Positions 46,374-56,095 are shown, counted from the first letter of the stretch. The stretch: DNA of 64,000 nt from Lewinellaceae bacterium (GCA_016719605.1 JADJYW010000002.1:1-64000), one strand, 5' to 3'. The notes: generated from the letters alone by a model not told the origin. Program-made: numbers and translations.

Positions 46374-47054
46374 CCGAAAATGCATGACGAGGGGGATGAT
46401 TGCGAACAGGAGCGGGATGACGATGGAATATGCGGCGCCAATCCACTTGATGAGCGGTGTGTATTTTTTGTGGTTCAAACCCAGGGTTTGGAAGGCCGAC
46501 CAGAATCCGTGCCAGAGATGGAAGCCGACCACGACCATGGAAATGACGTAAAAAAGTACGAAAATCGGGCTTTCATACGACCGGGCTACCAGCGCATACA
46601 GGTCTTTTATCGGCTGCTCAGCATTGTCGTACTGCACCATATTCAGGGTGCCCCAGTGCATCTGGAACCAGAACTGGTACATGTGCAGGATGATAAATAC
46701 GAAAATAATAATGCCGAGCCAGGCCATGCTGCGCGAGGCGCGTTCGCTGGAACGCGTATGCGTTACGGCATAGCGGTTTGCACCGCGGGCGGCCTTGTTG
46801 CTTTGCCAAAGCAGGATACCCTGCACCGCGTGCAGCAGGATGGAGGCGTACAGCAAATACGAAACCGTCTTGATGAGCGGGTTATGGGTCATAAAATAAG
46901 CGTACACATTGAACGCCTCCCCACCGTCATTTTGGAGCAGTTGGAGGTTGCCCAGCAGGTGTATGGCCAGAAAAAGGGTCAGAAAAATACCGGTCAGGGC
47001 CATGACCATTTTTTGGCCAATCGAAGAAGTAAGAAACTTGGAGAACCAACCCAT
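46371..47054 (-). CDS. sdhC: Succinate dehydrogenase cytochrome b subunit
   Basis: Membrane anchor with heme b and quinone site, 227 aa. The start ATG 47054 gives MGWFSKFLTSSIGQKMVMALTGIFLTLFLAIHLLGN, helix I with a heme-binding His. Further helices carry SYLLYASILLHAVQGILLW, WLGIIIFVFIILHMYQFW and VVVGFHLWHGFWSAF, all with histidines. This single-polypeptide b558-type anchor matches Bacteroidota and epsilonproteobacterial fumarate reductases. A longer frame upstream is not plausible as a start. Confidence 0.93.
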   Translation of the reverse strand: MGWFSKFLTSSIGQKMVMALTGIFLTLFLAIHLLGNLQLLQNDGGEAFNVYAYFMTHNPLIKTVSYLLYASILLHAVQGILLWQSNKAARGANRYAVTHTRSSERASRSMAWLGIIIFVFIILHMYQFWFQMHWGTLNMVQYDNAEQPIKDLYALVARSYESPIFVLFYVISMVVVGFHLWHGFWSAFQTLGLNHKKYTPLIKWIGAAYSIVIPLLFAIIPLVMHFR

Positions 47055-47168
47055 TTTGCAGTTGTGCGTTTTAAGTTTTGAATTTTGAGTTCCGTCTGAC
47101 GTTTTGCCGGATGTGGCGCAAAGAAAAGCAAAATGCACCTCCTTTTTTGACCCCAAAATTTGTGGTCG

Positions 47169-47176
47169 CAAAACTA
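47169..47176 (-). promoter_or_regulatory. -7 box upstream of sdhC
   Basis: TAGTTTTG on the minus strand fits TAnnTTTG, about 115 bp before the sdhC start. It would drive sdhC-sdhA-sdhB. Confidence 0.45.
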
Positions 47177-47282
47177 CGGATCGGAACAAGGGCGCCGAAT
47201 TTTCGTTTGGGCGAATGCCTGGCAGCAATTAAATTTAGAAGCGATCTAAATCCTGCCCGGCAACTGAAGTTCAGACAGTCGC

Positions 47283-49757
47283 TCAGAACGGATACCCCAC
47301 AGCGAGGTTGAAATTGCTGATTTCACGCCAACTGGCCCCACTCCAGTCTACCCAGTAGCCCTGCGTTGGCGTTTGAAACGGTCGGCGCAGTTTGATGCCC
47401 CAATCGAATCGAAACACGAAATAATTGAAGTCGAAGCGCAACCCGAAACCAGTGCCGATGGCGATGTTTTTGTACGAATCCAGTTGCAACTGCGCATTGG
47501 GGCGCTGCGGGTCGGGTTTGAGGGTCCAGATGTTGCCGCCATCTACAAAAACGGCGCCCTTGACCCACCAAAACATCGGAAAACGCAGTTCACCGTTGAA
47601 TTCAAAACGAAAATCGGCGGCCTGAAAAAATGGCTGCACACCGATTTTGGCACAGTTGCAGGACTCATCCAGTTCAAAATACCCGCCCGGCCCGAGTTCG
47701 CGGATACGCCAGGCGCGAATGCTGGAAGGCCCTCCTACAAAAAACTGCTTGACAAAAGGCACACCCTCCGTATCGCCATAAGCCGAAGCAACGCCTGCCC
47801 CGAGCCGCACCACCCCCGTGACATCTTTGGTGAAATCGCGCGTGTAACTGCCGGTCACATCCAGACGCGCGTATTTGGAAAATTCGAGGTCGGATATTTT
47901 CCACGTTTGTTCCCCGAAAGAAATGGCCCACAGGCGGTTGAGCAGTAGTTCCTCCAGGCCGGACACTTCCGTATTCAAGCGAAAAAACCAGCGTTCGCCG
48001 AAGGCGTTGGAGCGACTGGCATAGGTATAGGTGAACGAGCGCAAGAGAAAACCCGTGAACAACTGGTTGCCAAAACTCCGGCGCAGAAATTCGTTTTGCC
48101 CGAAAATGGTATCGAACTGCGGTTGCAATTTCGGCCGCAACACGTCAATGCCGATGTTGTCGAACGTATACTGGTGCTCGGCATCAGATCGGACATTGTA
48201 GCCAAAAGAGGCATTGAAAAGGTTGTAAACGTAAAATCCGCGCAGGTCCAGGTAGTTATAATTTAGTCCCATACGCACCTGAGCGTCGTTTTGGATACGG
48301 TCGTAAAAGCGGTCGTTCAGCAAATGGAAGCGGTGCAAACGGCGCCACAAGCCGAAGTAGTCGAAATAGCGCGGGAAGGTCAGTTCGTTCTGAAACTTGA
48401 ATTCCTGGGAAAAAATCAGTCGGCTACGCCGCGGCGACAAGTCAAATTCGAGGCTGTAGGCCAGGTCGCTGCGGATATTTTCGGCGCCGTGCAGCAGGTT
48501 TCGGTTGGCTGCCGACAGGTTGGCGGACACGCCCAGCAGGCGCCCGCTCAGGTCGCTGCCCGAGTTGGTGGAGGAGTTCAGTTCCACGCCGTAGCCGATC
48601 GCAAGGCGTTTATTCATGGTAAACGAAACCGTCACATTGATCTTTTCGGGCTGTAGCGAGTCCTGCAAAGGCCGGATGGTCACAAAACGAAAAATGCCAA
48701 GCGCATTGAGGTTGCGGGCTGTTTTGTCCAGATCTTCCTGCCGGTACAGGCCTCCGGGCTGTATGGCGATGGCCGAGTGCAGCCGGGAGGGTTTCACATC
48801 GAATTGTTGGGCCGAGGTAGCAAAATAGACCCCCCCGATCGTCGTATCCTGCCGGATACTGCTCAGATCGGGCACCAGGTCCGAAAACACGGCCACATTG
48901 CCGATGCTGTAGGTTTTGTGTAGCGAGGAGTCATTTTGCTGCAGCACCTCCACGGTCACATACGTCCGCGTATTGGTGCTGTCGCCGACAAAATTCACGA
49001 AGTTCGGTGTAAAATAAGCGTAGCCCCGGTTTTTCAAAACTGCCGTGATGCGGGTCTTCTCGGCCTCAAAACTGCCTCCCTCCAGCGCGCCGCCAGGTTT
49101 CAGGTAGGACGCGCCCGCCGTCTGGCGCAAAATGTTCAGCACATTGCTGTCCGGACTCGTAAATTCCACCGAATCAATGCGGTACAGTGGGCCGAGGTTG
49201 AGCGTGTAGGTGACCGCCGCGTTGCTGTGCATCCGGAGCGAATCCCGCCCGGCATCGAAGTAGAGGTCGTCACCATAGTAAAAATGGCGGTCAAAAAAAC
49301 GCACGGAGTAGCTGCTCGTAGCCTCGAAATACCCCCGCTGCCGCATGTAGTTCTGGATATTGGTGCTGGTTCGTATGGTCAGCCCCTCGTCGTACAAAAC
49401 AGGTGGCTCGGCAACCCGCTTCAGCATCCATTGGGCAAATTTGGAAGTTTTGTGCTCGTACCTGTAATACCACCACAACCGGGAGGGAGTCCGAAACGCC
49501 ATCAGACTCAGTTCGTTCGGTTTCTGGCGGTACAGGGCGCCCAACTCGTACAGGAGCGGGGTGCGAACATCCAACGCAAGTTTCTCCACACTCTTGATCT
49601 CGATGGTATTTTGTCCGAGCAAGGACACGCCTTGGCTCTTGTCCACATACTTTGTAACATTGCAGGCGGAAAAACAACCGGCAAGTAACACCAGGGCCAC
49701 GAAGACCCGGGAGGGAACATTGGGGCGAAACGAGGAGCCGACTATTTTTTTCAACAT
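47283..49757 (-). CDS. tamL: TamL-type BamA/TamA-family outer-membrane lipoprotein
   Basis: 824 aa. ATG 49757 gives a lipoprotein signal with cysteines in LVLLAGCFSACNV. POTRA-like parts fill residues about 40-420 (for example MRQRGYFEATSSYSV, LDKTARNLNALGIFRFVTI). The barrel follows, with the L6-type motif FVGGPSSIRAWRIRELGPGGY and a C-terminal beta-signal ending YPF. TamL is the Bacteroidota lipoprotein counterpart of TamA, usually working with TamB; no tamB is in the window. ATG 49775 is an in-frame alternative. Confidence 0.88.
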   Translation of the reverse strand: MLKKIVGSSFRPNVPSRVFVALVLLAGCFSACNVTKYVDKSQGVSLLGQNTIEIKSVEKLALDVRTPLLYELGALYRQKPNELSLMAFRTPSRLWWYYRYEHKTSKFAQWMLKRVAEPPVLYDEGLTIRTSTNIQNYMRQRGYFEATSSYSVRFFDRHFYYGDDLYFDAGRDSLRMHSNAAVTYTLNLGPLYRIDSVEFTSPDSNVLNILRQTAGASYLKPGGALEGGSFEAEKTRITAVLKNRGYAYFTPNFVNFVGDSTNTRTYVTVEVLQQNDSSLHKTYSIGNVAVFSDLVPDLSSIRQDTTIGGVYFATSAQQFDVKPSRLHSAIAIQPGGLYRQEDLDKTARNLNALGIFRFVTIRPLQDSLQPEKINVTVSFTMNKRLAIGYGVELNSSTNSGSDLSGRLLGVSANLSAANRNLLHGAENIRSDLAYSLEFDLSPRRSRLIFSQEFKFQNELTFPRYFDYFGLWRRLHRFHLLNDRFYDRIQNDAQVRMGLNYNYLDLRGFYVYNLFNASFGYNVRSDAEHQYTFDNIGIDVLRPKLQPQFDTIFGQNEFLRRSFGNQLFTGFLLRSFTYTYASRSNAFGERWFFRLNTEVSGLEELLLNRLWAISFGEQTWKISDLEFSKYARLDVTGSYTRDFTKDVTGVVRLGAGVASAYGDTEGVPFVKQFFVGGPSSIRAWRIRELGPGGYFELDESCNCAKIGVQPFFQAADFRFEFNGELRFPMFWWVKGAVFVDGGNIWTLKPDPQRPNAQLQLDSYKNIAIGTGFGLRFDFNYFVFRFDWGIKLRRPFQTPTQGYWVDWSGASWREISNFNLAVGYPF

Positions 49758-49842
49758 GTGATACCGCACAAACATTTGTATACCAAACGACCAATCAAAA
49801 AGATGCAACAAAAAAACTTTCTTCGCCGCAAAACCGCGTACC

Positions 49843-50628
49843 ATGCTATCAGCCGGTCAAACTAAATTTCTGACCGCCCTTCAGGTGAAAAAGTACCGGC
49901 AAAAGTATCGAAATTTCACCGTGGAGGGCACCAAATTGGTGGCCGAACTCCTGGATCAAACGCGCATCCGGGTAACAGCTATCTACGCGCTGGAACGCTG
50001 GGCTGCCGAAAATGCGGCGCTCCTCGCCCCTGTTCAGCATCTGTACCACCCGGCCTCCGAGGCCGATCTCCACAAAATTTCTGCCCTGACTACCCCACAG
50101 GGCGTGCTCGCCGTAGCCGAAATGCCCCCCCAGGCGCCCGCCGCCTGGGACACCGGGCACGCCTTTTTCCTCGACGGCATCCGCGATCCGGGCAACCTGG
50201 GCACCATCCTGCGCATCGCCGACTGGTTCGGCTTCTCGGCGGTTTTCTGTTCGCCCGACTGTGCCGAGGCCTTCAGCCCCAAAGTCGTGCAAGCCAGCAT
50301 GGGGGCCATTTTTCGGGTGCCGGTGTTCGAAATGGAACTGGACGACGTGCTGGCATTGGCGCCGGCATGCCCCGTGCTGGGCGCTGTGCTCAACGGCGAA
50401 AACGCCTTCGAGGCCGGTTGGCCGGCAAACGCGCTGCTGGTCGTCGGCAGCGAAGGCAGCGGTATCCGGCCCGAGACGGAAGCCCGCTTGACCCGCCGCC
50501 TGACCATCCCGCGTGCGCCGGGCAGCCATGCCGAATCGCTCAATGCGTCCGTGGCTGCGGGAATTCTGGCAGGCCTGGCGTCAAAAAACTCGACAGGGCA
50601 TTCCGAGGGGCAAAAAAACACCCCGTGA
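49843..50628 (+). CDS. SpoU/TrmH-family RNA 2'-O-methyltransferase
   Basis: SAM-dependent rRNA or tRNA ribose methylase of 261 aa. The N-terminal substrate-binding part contains KKYRQKYRNFTVEGTKLVAELL. The SPOUT domain holds motif 1 DGIRDPGNLGTILRIADWFG, motif 2 LLVVGSEGSGI and motif 3 IPRAPGSHAESLNASVAAGI, the trefoil-knot signature. Divergent from tamL. Which RNA is modified cannot be inferred. Confidence 0.9.
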   Translation: MLSAGQTKFLTALQVKKYRQKYRNFTVEGTKLVAELLDQTRIRVTAIYALERWAAENAALLAPVQHLYHPASEADLHKISALTTPQGVLAVAEMPPQAPAAWDTGHAFFLDGIRDPGNLGTILRIADWFGFSAVFCSPDCAEAFSPKVVQASMGAIFRVPVFEMELDDVLALAPACPVLGAVLNGENAFEAGWPANALLVVGSEGSGIRPETEARLTRRLTIPRAPGSHAESLNASVAAGILAGLASKNSTGHSEGQKNTP

Positions 50629-50652
50629 ACCGTCCGTTTCATATTCAGGAAG

Positions 50653-50660
50653 TACCTTCG
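50653..50660 (+). promoter_or_regulatory. -7 box upstream of lemA
   Basis: TACCTTCG, 40 bp before ATG 50701, matching the TAnnTTCG variant. Confidence 0.5.
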
Positions 50661-50700
50661 CCCACATATTTTTAAACAAACCTGACTCAATCGAAACATC

Positions 50701-51296
50701 ATGACTGTTATCCGAAAAGTACTTCCTCTCCTTTTACTTGGGCTACTGTTGATGGTGGCCTTCGGCATGTGCGGCGCCTACAACAAGGTCGTCGGCAAAG
50801 ACGAAAATGTAAAAAAGCCTGGTCGCAGGTAGAAAACCAGTACCAGCGCCGCGCCGACCTCATCCCGAACCTCGTCAATACCGTAAAAGGTTATGCCGAC
50901 TTTGAGCAATCCACCCTGCAAGCCGTCGTGGAAGCACGTGCCAATGCAACCCGGGTGACCATCAAAGCCGACGAACTGACCACGGAAAATATCCAACGTT
51001 TCGAGCAAGCGCAGGGCGCCCTGAGCGGTGCGCTTACCCGCCTGCTGGCCGTGGCCGAAAACTACCCCAATCTGAAGGCCAACGAAAGTTTTATGAGCCT
51101 TCAAACTCAACTCGAAGGCACGGAAAACCGCATCGCCGTCGAGCGCAAAAACTACAATGAAGTGGTCGGCGACTACAACATGTACGTCCGCAAATTCCCG
51201 AATAACCTGTACGTCGGTGTCTTCGGATTCTCGCCGCGCGGATACTTCGAGTCGGCTGTCGGCGCCGACAAAGCGCCGGAGGTCAATTTCAAGTAG
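50701..51296 (+). CDS. lemA: LemA-family protein, one frameshift
   Basis: Membrane-anchored helical protein of unknown biochemical role. The start MTVIRKVLPLLLLGLLLMVAFGMCGAYNKVVGKDENV gives an anchor or lipoprotein-like N-terminus. After one missing A near 50815 the family core continues KAWSQVENQYQRRADLIPNLVNTVKGYADFEQSTL..., EGTENRIAVERKNYNEVVGDYNMYVRKFPNNLY. First gene of a lemA-TPM-TPM operon, a widespread pairing. Confidence 0.9.
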
Positions 51297-51410
51297 GCGG
51301 GTAGCGCGCAGCCGCTGCTCCTCCGGGAACATATTTTCCCTGCCCCCGGGTGCAGCGTTTTGCGAAGCGCCTTAGTTTTCTTTTGCACGTTTGCCTTTTT
51401 TACCTAAATC

Positions 51411-51845
51411 ATGCTATTCACGCAACAAGAAGAAGCCCGGATACAAGCAGCCATACGCGCCGCCGAGCAGGTGACCAGTGGCGAGGTGCGCGTGTTCATC
51501 GAGGATTTTTGCGACCGCGACCATCCTGTGGAGCGTGCGGCCGAGGTGTTCCATCTGTTCGGGATGTTCAATACCCGGCAGCGGAATGCGGTGCTGATCT
51601 ACATTGCCGAAAAATCGCACCACTTCGCTATTTGGGGCGACTCGGGTATCCACGAGCGCGTGGGGTTTCAGTTCTGGGATGCTGAAAAAAAACTCCTCCA
51701 GGACCATTTGCTCCACGGACAGCCCTGCGAAGGCGTGTGCCAGGTGATTGCACAAATCGGCGATCAACTCAAAATCCATTTCCCCGCCGATCCAACAAAC
51801 AACAAAAATGAACTTCCTGATGAAATTATCTATGGCGGGCTGTAG
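51411..51845 (+). CDS. TPM-domain protein, short
   Basis: 144-aa cytoplasmic protein with a TPM fold (IRAAEQVTSGEVRVFIEDF, RQRNAVLIYIAEKSHHFAIWGDSGIHERVG, AEKKLLQDHLLHGQPCEGVCQVIAQIGDQLKIHFP). It has no signal peptide or membrane helix. The next gene starts inside its last codons, indicating tight coupling. TPM/LemA clusters have been linked to photosystem and envelope repair in other groups; a function here is not known. Confidence 0.8.
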   Translation: MLFTQQEEARIQAAIRAAEQVTSGEVRVFIEDFCDRDHPVERAAEVFHLFGMFNTRQRNAVLIYIAEKSHHFAIWGDSGIHERVGFQFWDAEKKLLQDHLLHGQPCEGVCQVIAQIGDQLKIHFPADPTNNKNELPDEIIYGGL

Positions 51846-52662
51846 CCGGTGGGCAAGCACCGGCAGGCGACGGACGGGGTTGTTGGTCGGGGTGCTCATT
51901 TGGTGGACAGCGAGCGTTTTTGGCCAGTCGGAAACGGTGCTTTTCCCGGAAAAGCCGGACCCCGCCGTGTTTGTGCACGACTATGCCGGTTGGCTGTCGG
52001 ACCAGGAAAAAGACCTTCTGGAGGAAAAACTCCGCCGCTATGCCGATTCCACTTCCACCGAAGTGGTGGTGATGATCCGACCCGAAATAGGCGACTACGA
52101 CCGCTCGTCGTATGCCTTTGAACTGGGCAACCGCTGGGGCATCGGGCGCAAGAGCAAAAACAACGGCGTGGTTTTGCTGGTCGTGACGGAACCGCCAAAC
52201 CGCGGCGCGTTTATCGCAACCGGCTACGGCGCCGAGGGCGCCCTGCCGGATATTACCGCCGGGCGGATTATCCGGAACACGATGATCCCGTATTTCCGCC
52301 AGGAACAGTACTTCCAGGGCATAGATGCCGCGCTGAACGACATCATCCGGGCCTTGTCCGGCGAGTTCATAGCCGAGCGCCGGGAACGAAAGGGCCCACC
52401 TGTCTGGGCTTTCCTGATCATTTTTTTAGTCATTATGATCGTGATCCTTACGGTTGTCCGGCTCATGGCCAAATACGGCACCGTTTACACCGGTACAGGC
52501 CCCAAGCGGAGCCGCAATCGCCACGACGACTGGTGGGGCGGCGGCGGCTGGGGCGGCGGCTTTGGTGGTGGCGGTGGTGGTTTTGGCGGCGGCGGCGGCT
52601 GGGGTGGCGGCGGTTTTGGCGGCGGCTCCTTCGGCGGCGGCGGTGCAGGCGGCAGCTGGTAG
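51808..52662 (+). CDS. TPM-domain membrane protein with Gly-rich tail
   Basis: 284 aa. Signal or anchor segment RRTGLLVGVLIWWTASVFGQ, then a TPM domain (VFVHDYAGWLSDQEKDLLEEKLRRYADSTSTEVVVMIRPEIGDYDRSSYAFELGNRWGIGRKSKNNGVVLLV, FIATGYGAEGALPD). One transmembrane helix follows (VWAFLIIFLVIMIVILTVV), then a tail of about 45 residues made of Gly, Trp and Phe repeats (GGGWGGGFGG). This is the YgcG/BatA-associated TPM form with a cytoplasmic Gly-rich end. ATG 51808 overlaps the previous gene by 38 bp. Confidence 0.88.
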   Translation: MNFLMKLSMAGCSRWASTGRRRTGLLVGVLIWWTASVFGQSETVLFPEKPDPAVFVHDYAGWLSDQEKDLLEEKLRRYADSTSTEVVVMIRPEIGDYDRSSYAFELGNRWGIGRKSKNNGVVLLVVTEPPNRGAFIATGYGAEGALPDITAGRIIRNTMIPYFRQEQYFQGIDAALNDIIRALSGEFIAERRERKGPPVWAFLIIFLVIMIVILTVVRLMAKYGTVYTGTGPKRSRNRHDDWWGGGGWGGGFGGGGGGFGGGGGWGGGGFGGGSFGGGGAGGSW

Positions 52663-52711
52663 CGCCGGCCACAAGGTCTTCGTTGGCCCCCACTACTGTA
52701 CTTTTTTTCAA

Positions 52712-52772
52712 CCGCAGAGACGCAGAGGATTTCTAAAAAAGTTGAGGTAGTGGCAACTCCGCGTCTCTGCGG
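52712..52772. repeat. CGCAGAGAC-family inverted repeat, small copy
   Basis: CCGCAGAGACGC (52712-52723) is inverted as GCGTCTCTGCGG (52761-52772). The loop contains GAGGTAGTGGCAA (52744-52756), the same 13 bp that borders the unrelated palindrome at 19743-19755. Confidence 0.75.
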
Positions 52773-52810
52773 CGAATTTGAAAATGGGTTTCCCTGTAAA
52801 AGGCCCCCGC

Positions 52811-52849
52811 ACTGCCAATCGGAATAAAATTCGGTTGGCAGTTTTTTTT
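52811..52849 (+). terminator. Intrinsic terminator after the TPM operon
   Basis: Stem ACTGCCAATCGGAAT/ATTCGGTTGGCAGT with one bulge, followed by eight T. Confidence 0.85.
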
Positions 52850-52951
52850 GTTGGCCTCCACGCAGCCCGCAATCTTGTGGACTAGGTAGGTTTGACACAG
52901 TTTTCTGAACACTCCCTATTTGCCTGACGAATGTGGGCCGGGATTTGGCTG

Positions 52952-54226
52952 CTAAGCGTTACTTAAATCCCGGCCGATATCCCGGCGATAGTACTTGCCT
53001 TCAAATTGAACATCCGCTGCCGCGAGCAGGGACTTGCCGACGGCCTCTCCGATGGTTTTTCCGAAGGAGGTTATCGCCAGCACCCGGCCTCCGTTGGTCA
53101 GCACGCGCCCGTCGGCAGTAGCTGTGGTGCCGGCGTGCAGGTACAGGCTGTTGGTGTGCCGGGCCTCTATGCTGATTTCGTCGCCTTTGCGGTATTCGCC
53201 GGGGTAGCCGGCTGCAGTGAGCATGATGGTGGCGGCGGTATCCGGGATGGTTTTGATGCGTATGTTATCAAGTTGGCCTGTCATCAGACGCTGGAACAGG
53301 TCGGTGAGGTGGTTCTCTATGCGGGGAAATACGACCTCCGTTTCGGGGTCGCCCATGCGGCAATTGTACTCAATGACGAACGGATCGCCGTTTACGCTGA
53401 TGAGGCCGAAAAAGACAAACCCCTTGTAGTCTAAGTTTTCGGCGGCAAGCCCCTGCACGGTGGGCCGGATTATGCGTTCCTCCACTTTTTCCCAAAGAGC
53501 CGGAGTAACGAACGGTACGGGCGACACGGCGCCCATGCCACCAGTATTCGGCCCCGTATCGCCTTCTCCCACGCGCTTGTAGTCCTTGGCCTCCGGCAAA
53601 ATTTGGTACGACGTACCGTCGGTCAGTGCAAACACCGAAAACTCGATGCCGCTCAAAAATTCCTCGATCACCACGCGCCGACTGGCCTCGCCAAACTGGC
53701 CGTCCAGCATGGTTTGCAGGGCCTCCGCAGCCTCGTCCAGGTTGTTCAGAATGAGCACGCCTTTGCCGGCAGCCAGGCCGTCGGCTTTCAGCACGAAGGG
53801 CGGAGCGAGGGTTTTCAGGAACTCCACACCATCGGCCGGGGCAGTCACTTCCCGGTACCGGGCGGTGGGGATTCCGTGGCGTTCCATGAATTTTTTGGCA
53901 AATGCCTTGGAACCCTCCAGTTGGGCGCCGGCAGCCGAGGGGCCGATCACCGGCACCCCGCGCAGCGCAGGGTCGTTTTGAAAAAAATCCACGATGCCGC
54001 GTACCAGCGGTTCTTCCGGACCCACGATCACCATACCGATCGCATGGGCCAGTACGAAATGTTTTATCGCCGGAAAATCCGTGACGGCAATTGGAACATT
54101 GGTACCAAACTCGGCTGTGCCGGCATTGCCGGGGGCAATGAATAACTGGTCGCAACCGGGGTCCTGGGACAATTTCCAGGCAAAAGCATGTTCGCGGCCA
54201 CCGCCGCCAAGAAGAAGAATGTGCAT
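52952..54226 (-). CDS. purD: Phosphoribosylamine-glycine ligase
   Basis: Second step of purine synthesis: joins glycine to phosphoribosylamine with ATP. The start MHILLLGGGGREHAFAWKL is the family N-terminus. ATP-grasp features are GIPTARYREVTAP, FVLKADGLAAGKGVLI, VVIEEFLSGIEFSVFALTDG and EGDTGPNTGGMGAVSP, with metal ligands in YNCRMGDPETEVV. 424 aa, full length and intact. The stop is at the minus-strand position 52952. Confidence 0.95.
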   Translation of the reverse strand: MHILLLGGGGREHAFAWKLSQDPGCDQLFIAPGNAGTAEFGTNVPIAVTDFPAIKHFVLAHAIGMVIVGPEEPLVRGIVDFFQNDPALRGVPVIGPSAAGAQLEGSKAFAKKFMERHGIPTARYREVTAPADGVEFLKTLAPPFVLKADGLAAGKGVLILNNLDEAAEALQTMLDGQFGEASRRVVIEEFLSGIEFSVFALTDGTSYQILPEAKDYKRVGEGDTGPNTGGMGAVSPVPFVTPALWEKVEERIIRPTVQGLAAENLDYKGFVFFGLISVNGDPFVIEYNCRMGDPETEVVFPRIENHLTDLFQRLMTGQLDNIRIKTIPDTAATIMLTAAGYPGEYRKGDEISIEARHTNSLYLHAGTTATADGRVLTNGGRVLAITSFGKTIGEAVGKSLLAAADVQFEGKYYRRDIGRDLSNA

Positions 54227-54245
54227 GGATTTTTTCGATTGAGGA

Positions 54246-55736
54246 TCAAAATTCGATTTCATAACAACCGGCGTCGGGTGTGGCCGGGTCGCGCAGTTTT
54301 CCATCCAGATCGGTATTGATTCCGGGAATGGGCACGGCGTAGCGGTTGGCTTTGGAGTGCAGGGTGTCGAGGCGAAAATTTTTGTCGGGAATACTGAGAA
54401 AAACCGTGTCCTGGTTTTCGGCGTTGAGGCAGGGATTGCAGAAATCAAAAAAATCGGGGGTGTCGTTGGGGAGCAGCAGGTCGCGGACACGAACGATACA
54501 ATTTTGAAACTGGTAGTCGAATTCGCCGGGGACCTCCGTGCGGTCAAACAGCGTGATTTGATCGGCCCGCCCCCCGAGGAGGATGCAGTTGGTGAAACGC
54601 GCGTGGAGGGGGAAGGCACTGAAATCGCCACAAAACGGATCGAGGCACTGGGCATTGCCCATGCGCAGTGCTTCGCCGGACACGCCGTAGCTGGCTGCCG
54701 TGCAATAGTTGAACGTATAATTGCCGCCGTATTCCAACTGGATCGCGTAGCCGGTATTGGTGTGAAACAGGCAGTTTTCCGCGGAAATGGTGGCGTGCAC
54801 GCCGATGAGGCCACTGCTGGCGGTGTTGTAAATCTGCGTATTGCGCAGGGTGAGGTCGGCGGCCGAATCCACACGAATACCGATGATGGAATTCCGAACG
54901 ATGCAGTGTTCGATGCGGTGGCCGGTTGTGCCGGCTTGCAGCCAGATACCCGTCCATTGGCCGGCTACTTCGTCAAATTCCGGTTCCAGCCGGTCGTCTT
55001 CAAAAATCACGGGATTTTCCAGGGTGCCTTCCACCAGCAGGCGGCCATTGCCCTGAAACGCGAGGAAGCCGTCGTTGTAGCGCACGACGGTGGAGTCCAC
55101 CACCGTGCGTGCCAGTCCGCCATGCACATACACCCGTTTCCCGGCGGGAATACGCACGGTGCAGTCGTCTACCACCAGGATGCCGTAGATGACATACGGG
55201 CGCGGGTCGTCCCACACCCATTCGCCGCCGTCGCAGGTATAGAGCACGGCGTCGCTTGCGCCAAACCGGGAGGGCAGATAAACCGCGTTTTGGCCCCATG
55301 CTTCCAGCACAACCGTCTGTGTGTTGCCGTTGGTTTCAAAAACGAGGTTTTCGGAAAGCACGAAAGGGCTGGCACTGAGGGGCAAATCCGGGTTGATCGT
55401 GACCTCGGCGAAAACGTACAGGCTGTCGTTTGGCGCGATCTCGATGCCGGTGTGGCTGCTGCCGGGCAGGCCGTCCACGTTCAGATTGAAGCGCGACTGG
55501 CCGCCGAGGTCCAGATAAATTTTGTCAATTCGGATGCTCTTGTTGCGCCGGTTATAGACTTTCAGGATACGCGTAGCCGAGCCGAGGGAGGTGAACACCG
55601 TATCGAAACGCAGGGTGTCGGTACTGAATGCGAGCCGGTCGGCGGGGTCGGTCGTGAAACGCTCCTTTTGGCAAAAAGAGAAAACGCCAAGCGCCGGAAG
55701 CAGGAAGCAGGCTATGCGGAAAAACCGTATGGTCAT
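54246..55736 (-). CDS. Exported lipoprotein with right-handed parallel beta-helix repeats
   Basis: 496 aa. Signal peptide with lipobox-like Cys (ACFLLPALGVFSFC). Residues about 40-130 are a beta-sandwich (TRILKVYNRRNKSIRIDKIYLDLGG). Residues about 170-430 show repeated short strands with turns (HRIEHCIVRNSIIGIRVDSAADLTLRNTQIYNTASSGLIGVHATISAENCLF), typical of pectate-lyase-like helices. Catalytic residues are not obvious, so binding or structural roles are possible. It follows 19 bp downstream of no known partner; purD lies next in the same direction. Confidence 0.75.
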   Translation of the reverse strand: MTIRFFRIACFLLPALGVFSFCQKERFTTDPADRLAFSTDTLRFDTVFTSLGSATRILKVYNRRNKSIRIDKIYLDLGGQSRFNLNVDGLPGSSHTGIEIAPNDSLYVFAEVTINPDLPLSASPFVLSENLVFETNGNTQTVVLEAWGQNAVYLPSRFGASDAVLYTCDGGEWVWDDPRPYVIYGILVVDDCTVRIPAGKRVYVHGGLARTVVDSTVVRYNDGFLAFQGNGRLLVEGTLENPVIFEDDRLEPEFDEVAGQWTGIWLQAGTTGHRIEHCIVRNSIIGIRVDSAADLTLRNTQIYNTASSGLIGVHATISAENCLFHTNTGYAIQLEYGGNYTFNYCTAASYGVSGEALRMGNAQCLDPFCGDFSAFPLHARFTNCILLGGRADQITLFDRTEVPGEFDYQFQNCIVRVRDLLLPNDTPDFFDFCNPCLNAENQDTVFLSIPDKNFRLDTLHSKANRYAVPIPGINTDLDGKLRDPATPDAGCYEIEF

Positions 55737-55755
55737 GTGCAGCGGATTGAGGCGG

Positions 55756-55763
55756 CGAAGATA
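55756..55763 (-). promoter_or_regulatory. -7 box upstream of the beta-helix lipoprotein
   Basis: TATCTTCG on the minus strand, 19 bp before ATG 55736. Confidence 0.5.
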
Positions 55764-56095
55764 GGGCGTTTGCTATCCCAAAACGGAATATGCGGTGGAG
55801 GACTGTGCCGAAGCAGGCTGAATTTTAGCGCCTGCGCGCCTTGCCGGTCGTCGCTCAAACGGCCGGGCCGCTGCCCGGTGTGTTAAAAAATTAACACACC
55901 AAGCGCCCCGATGTTAGCGCAGCATCAGGATGGCGCTCAAATATTCGCTTACAGAATTAATTTTTAAAAACAGCGGGCAAACGACGCTGCTCATTGGGTC
56001 GGGAAGACGAGTAAACCGGTTTTAAAAAATTTAATTTTCAAAGGACATGCCCTCTGCTTATCCCTGAAATGCTGTTTAATAAACTTTAACACCAC

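Noticed and set aside
52426..52674. Ala/Pro-rich minus-strand ORFs
   Set aside because: Mirror images of the Gly-rich tail of the TPM protein.
54357..55886. 509-aa plus-strand ORF
   Set aside because: Antisense to the beta-helix lipoprotein, which has a signal peptide, repeat pattern and promoter box.
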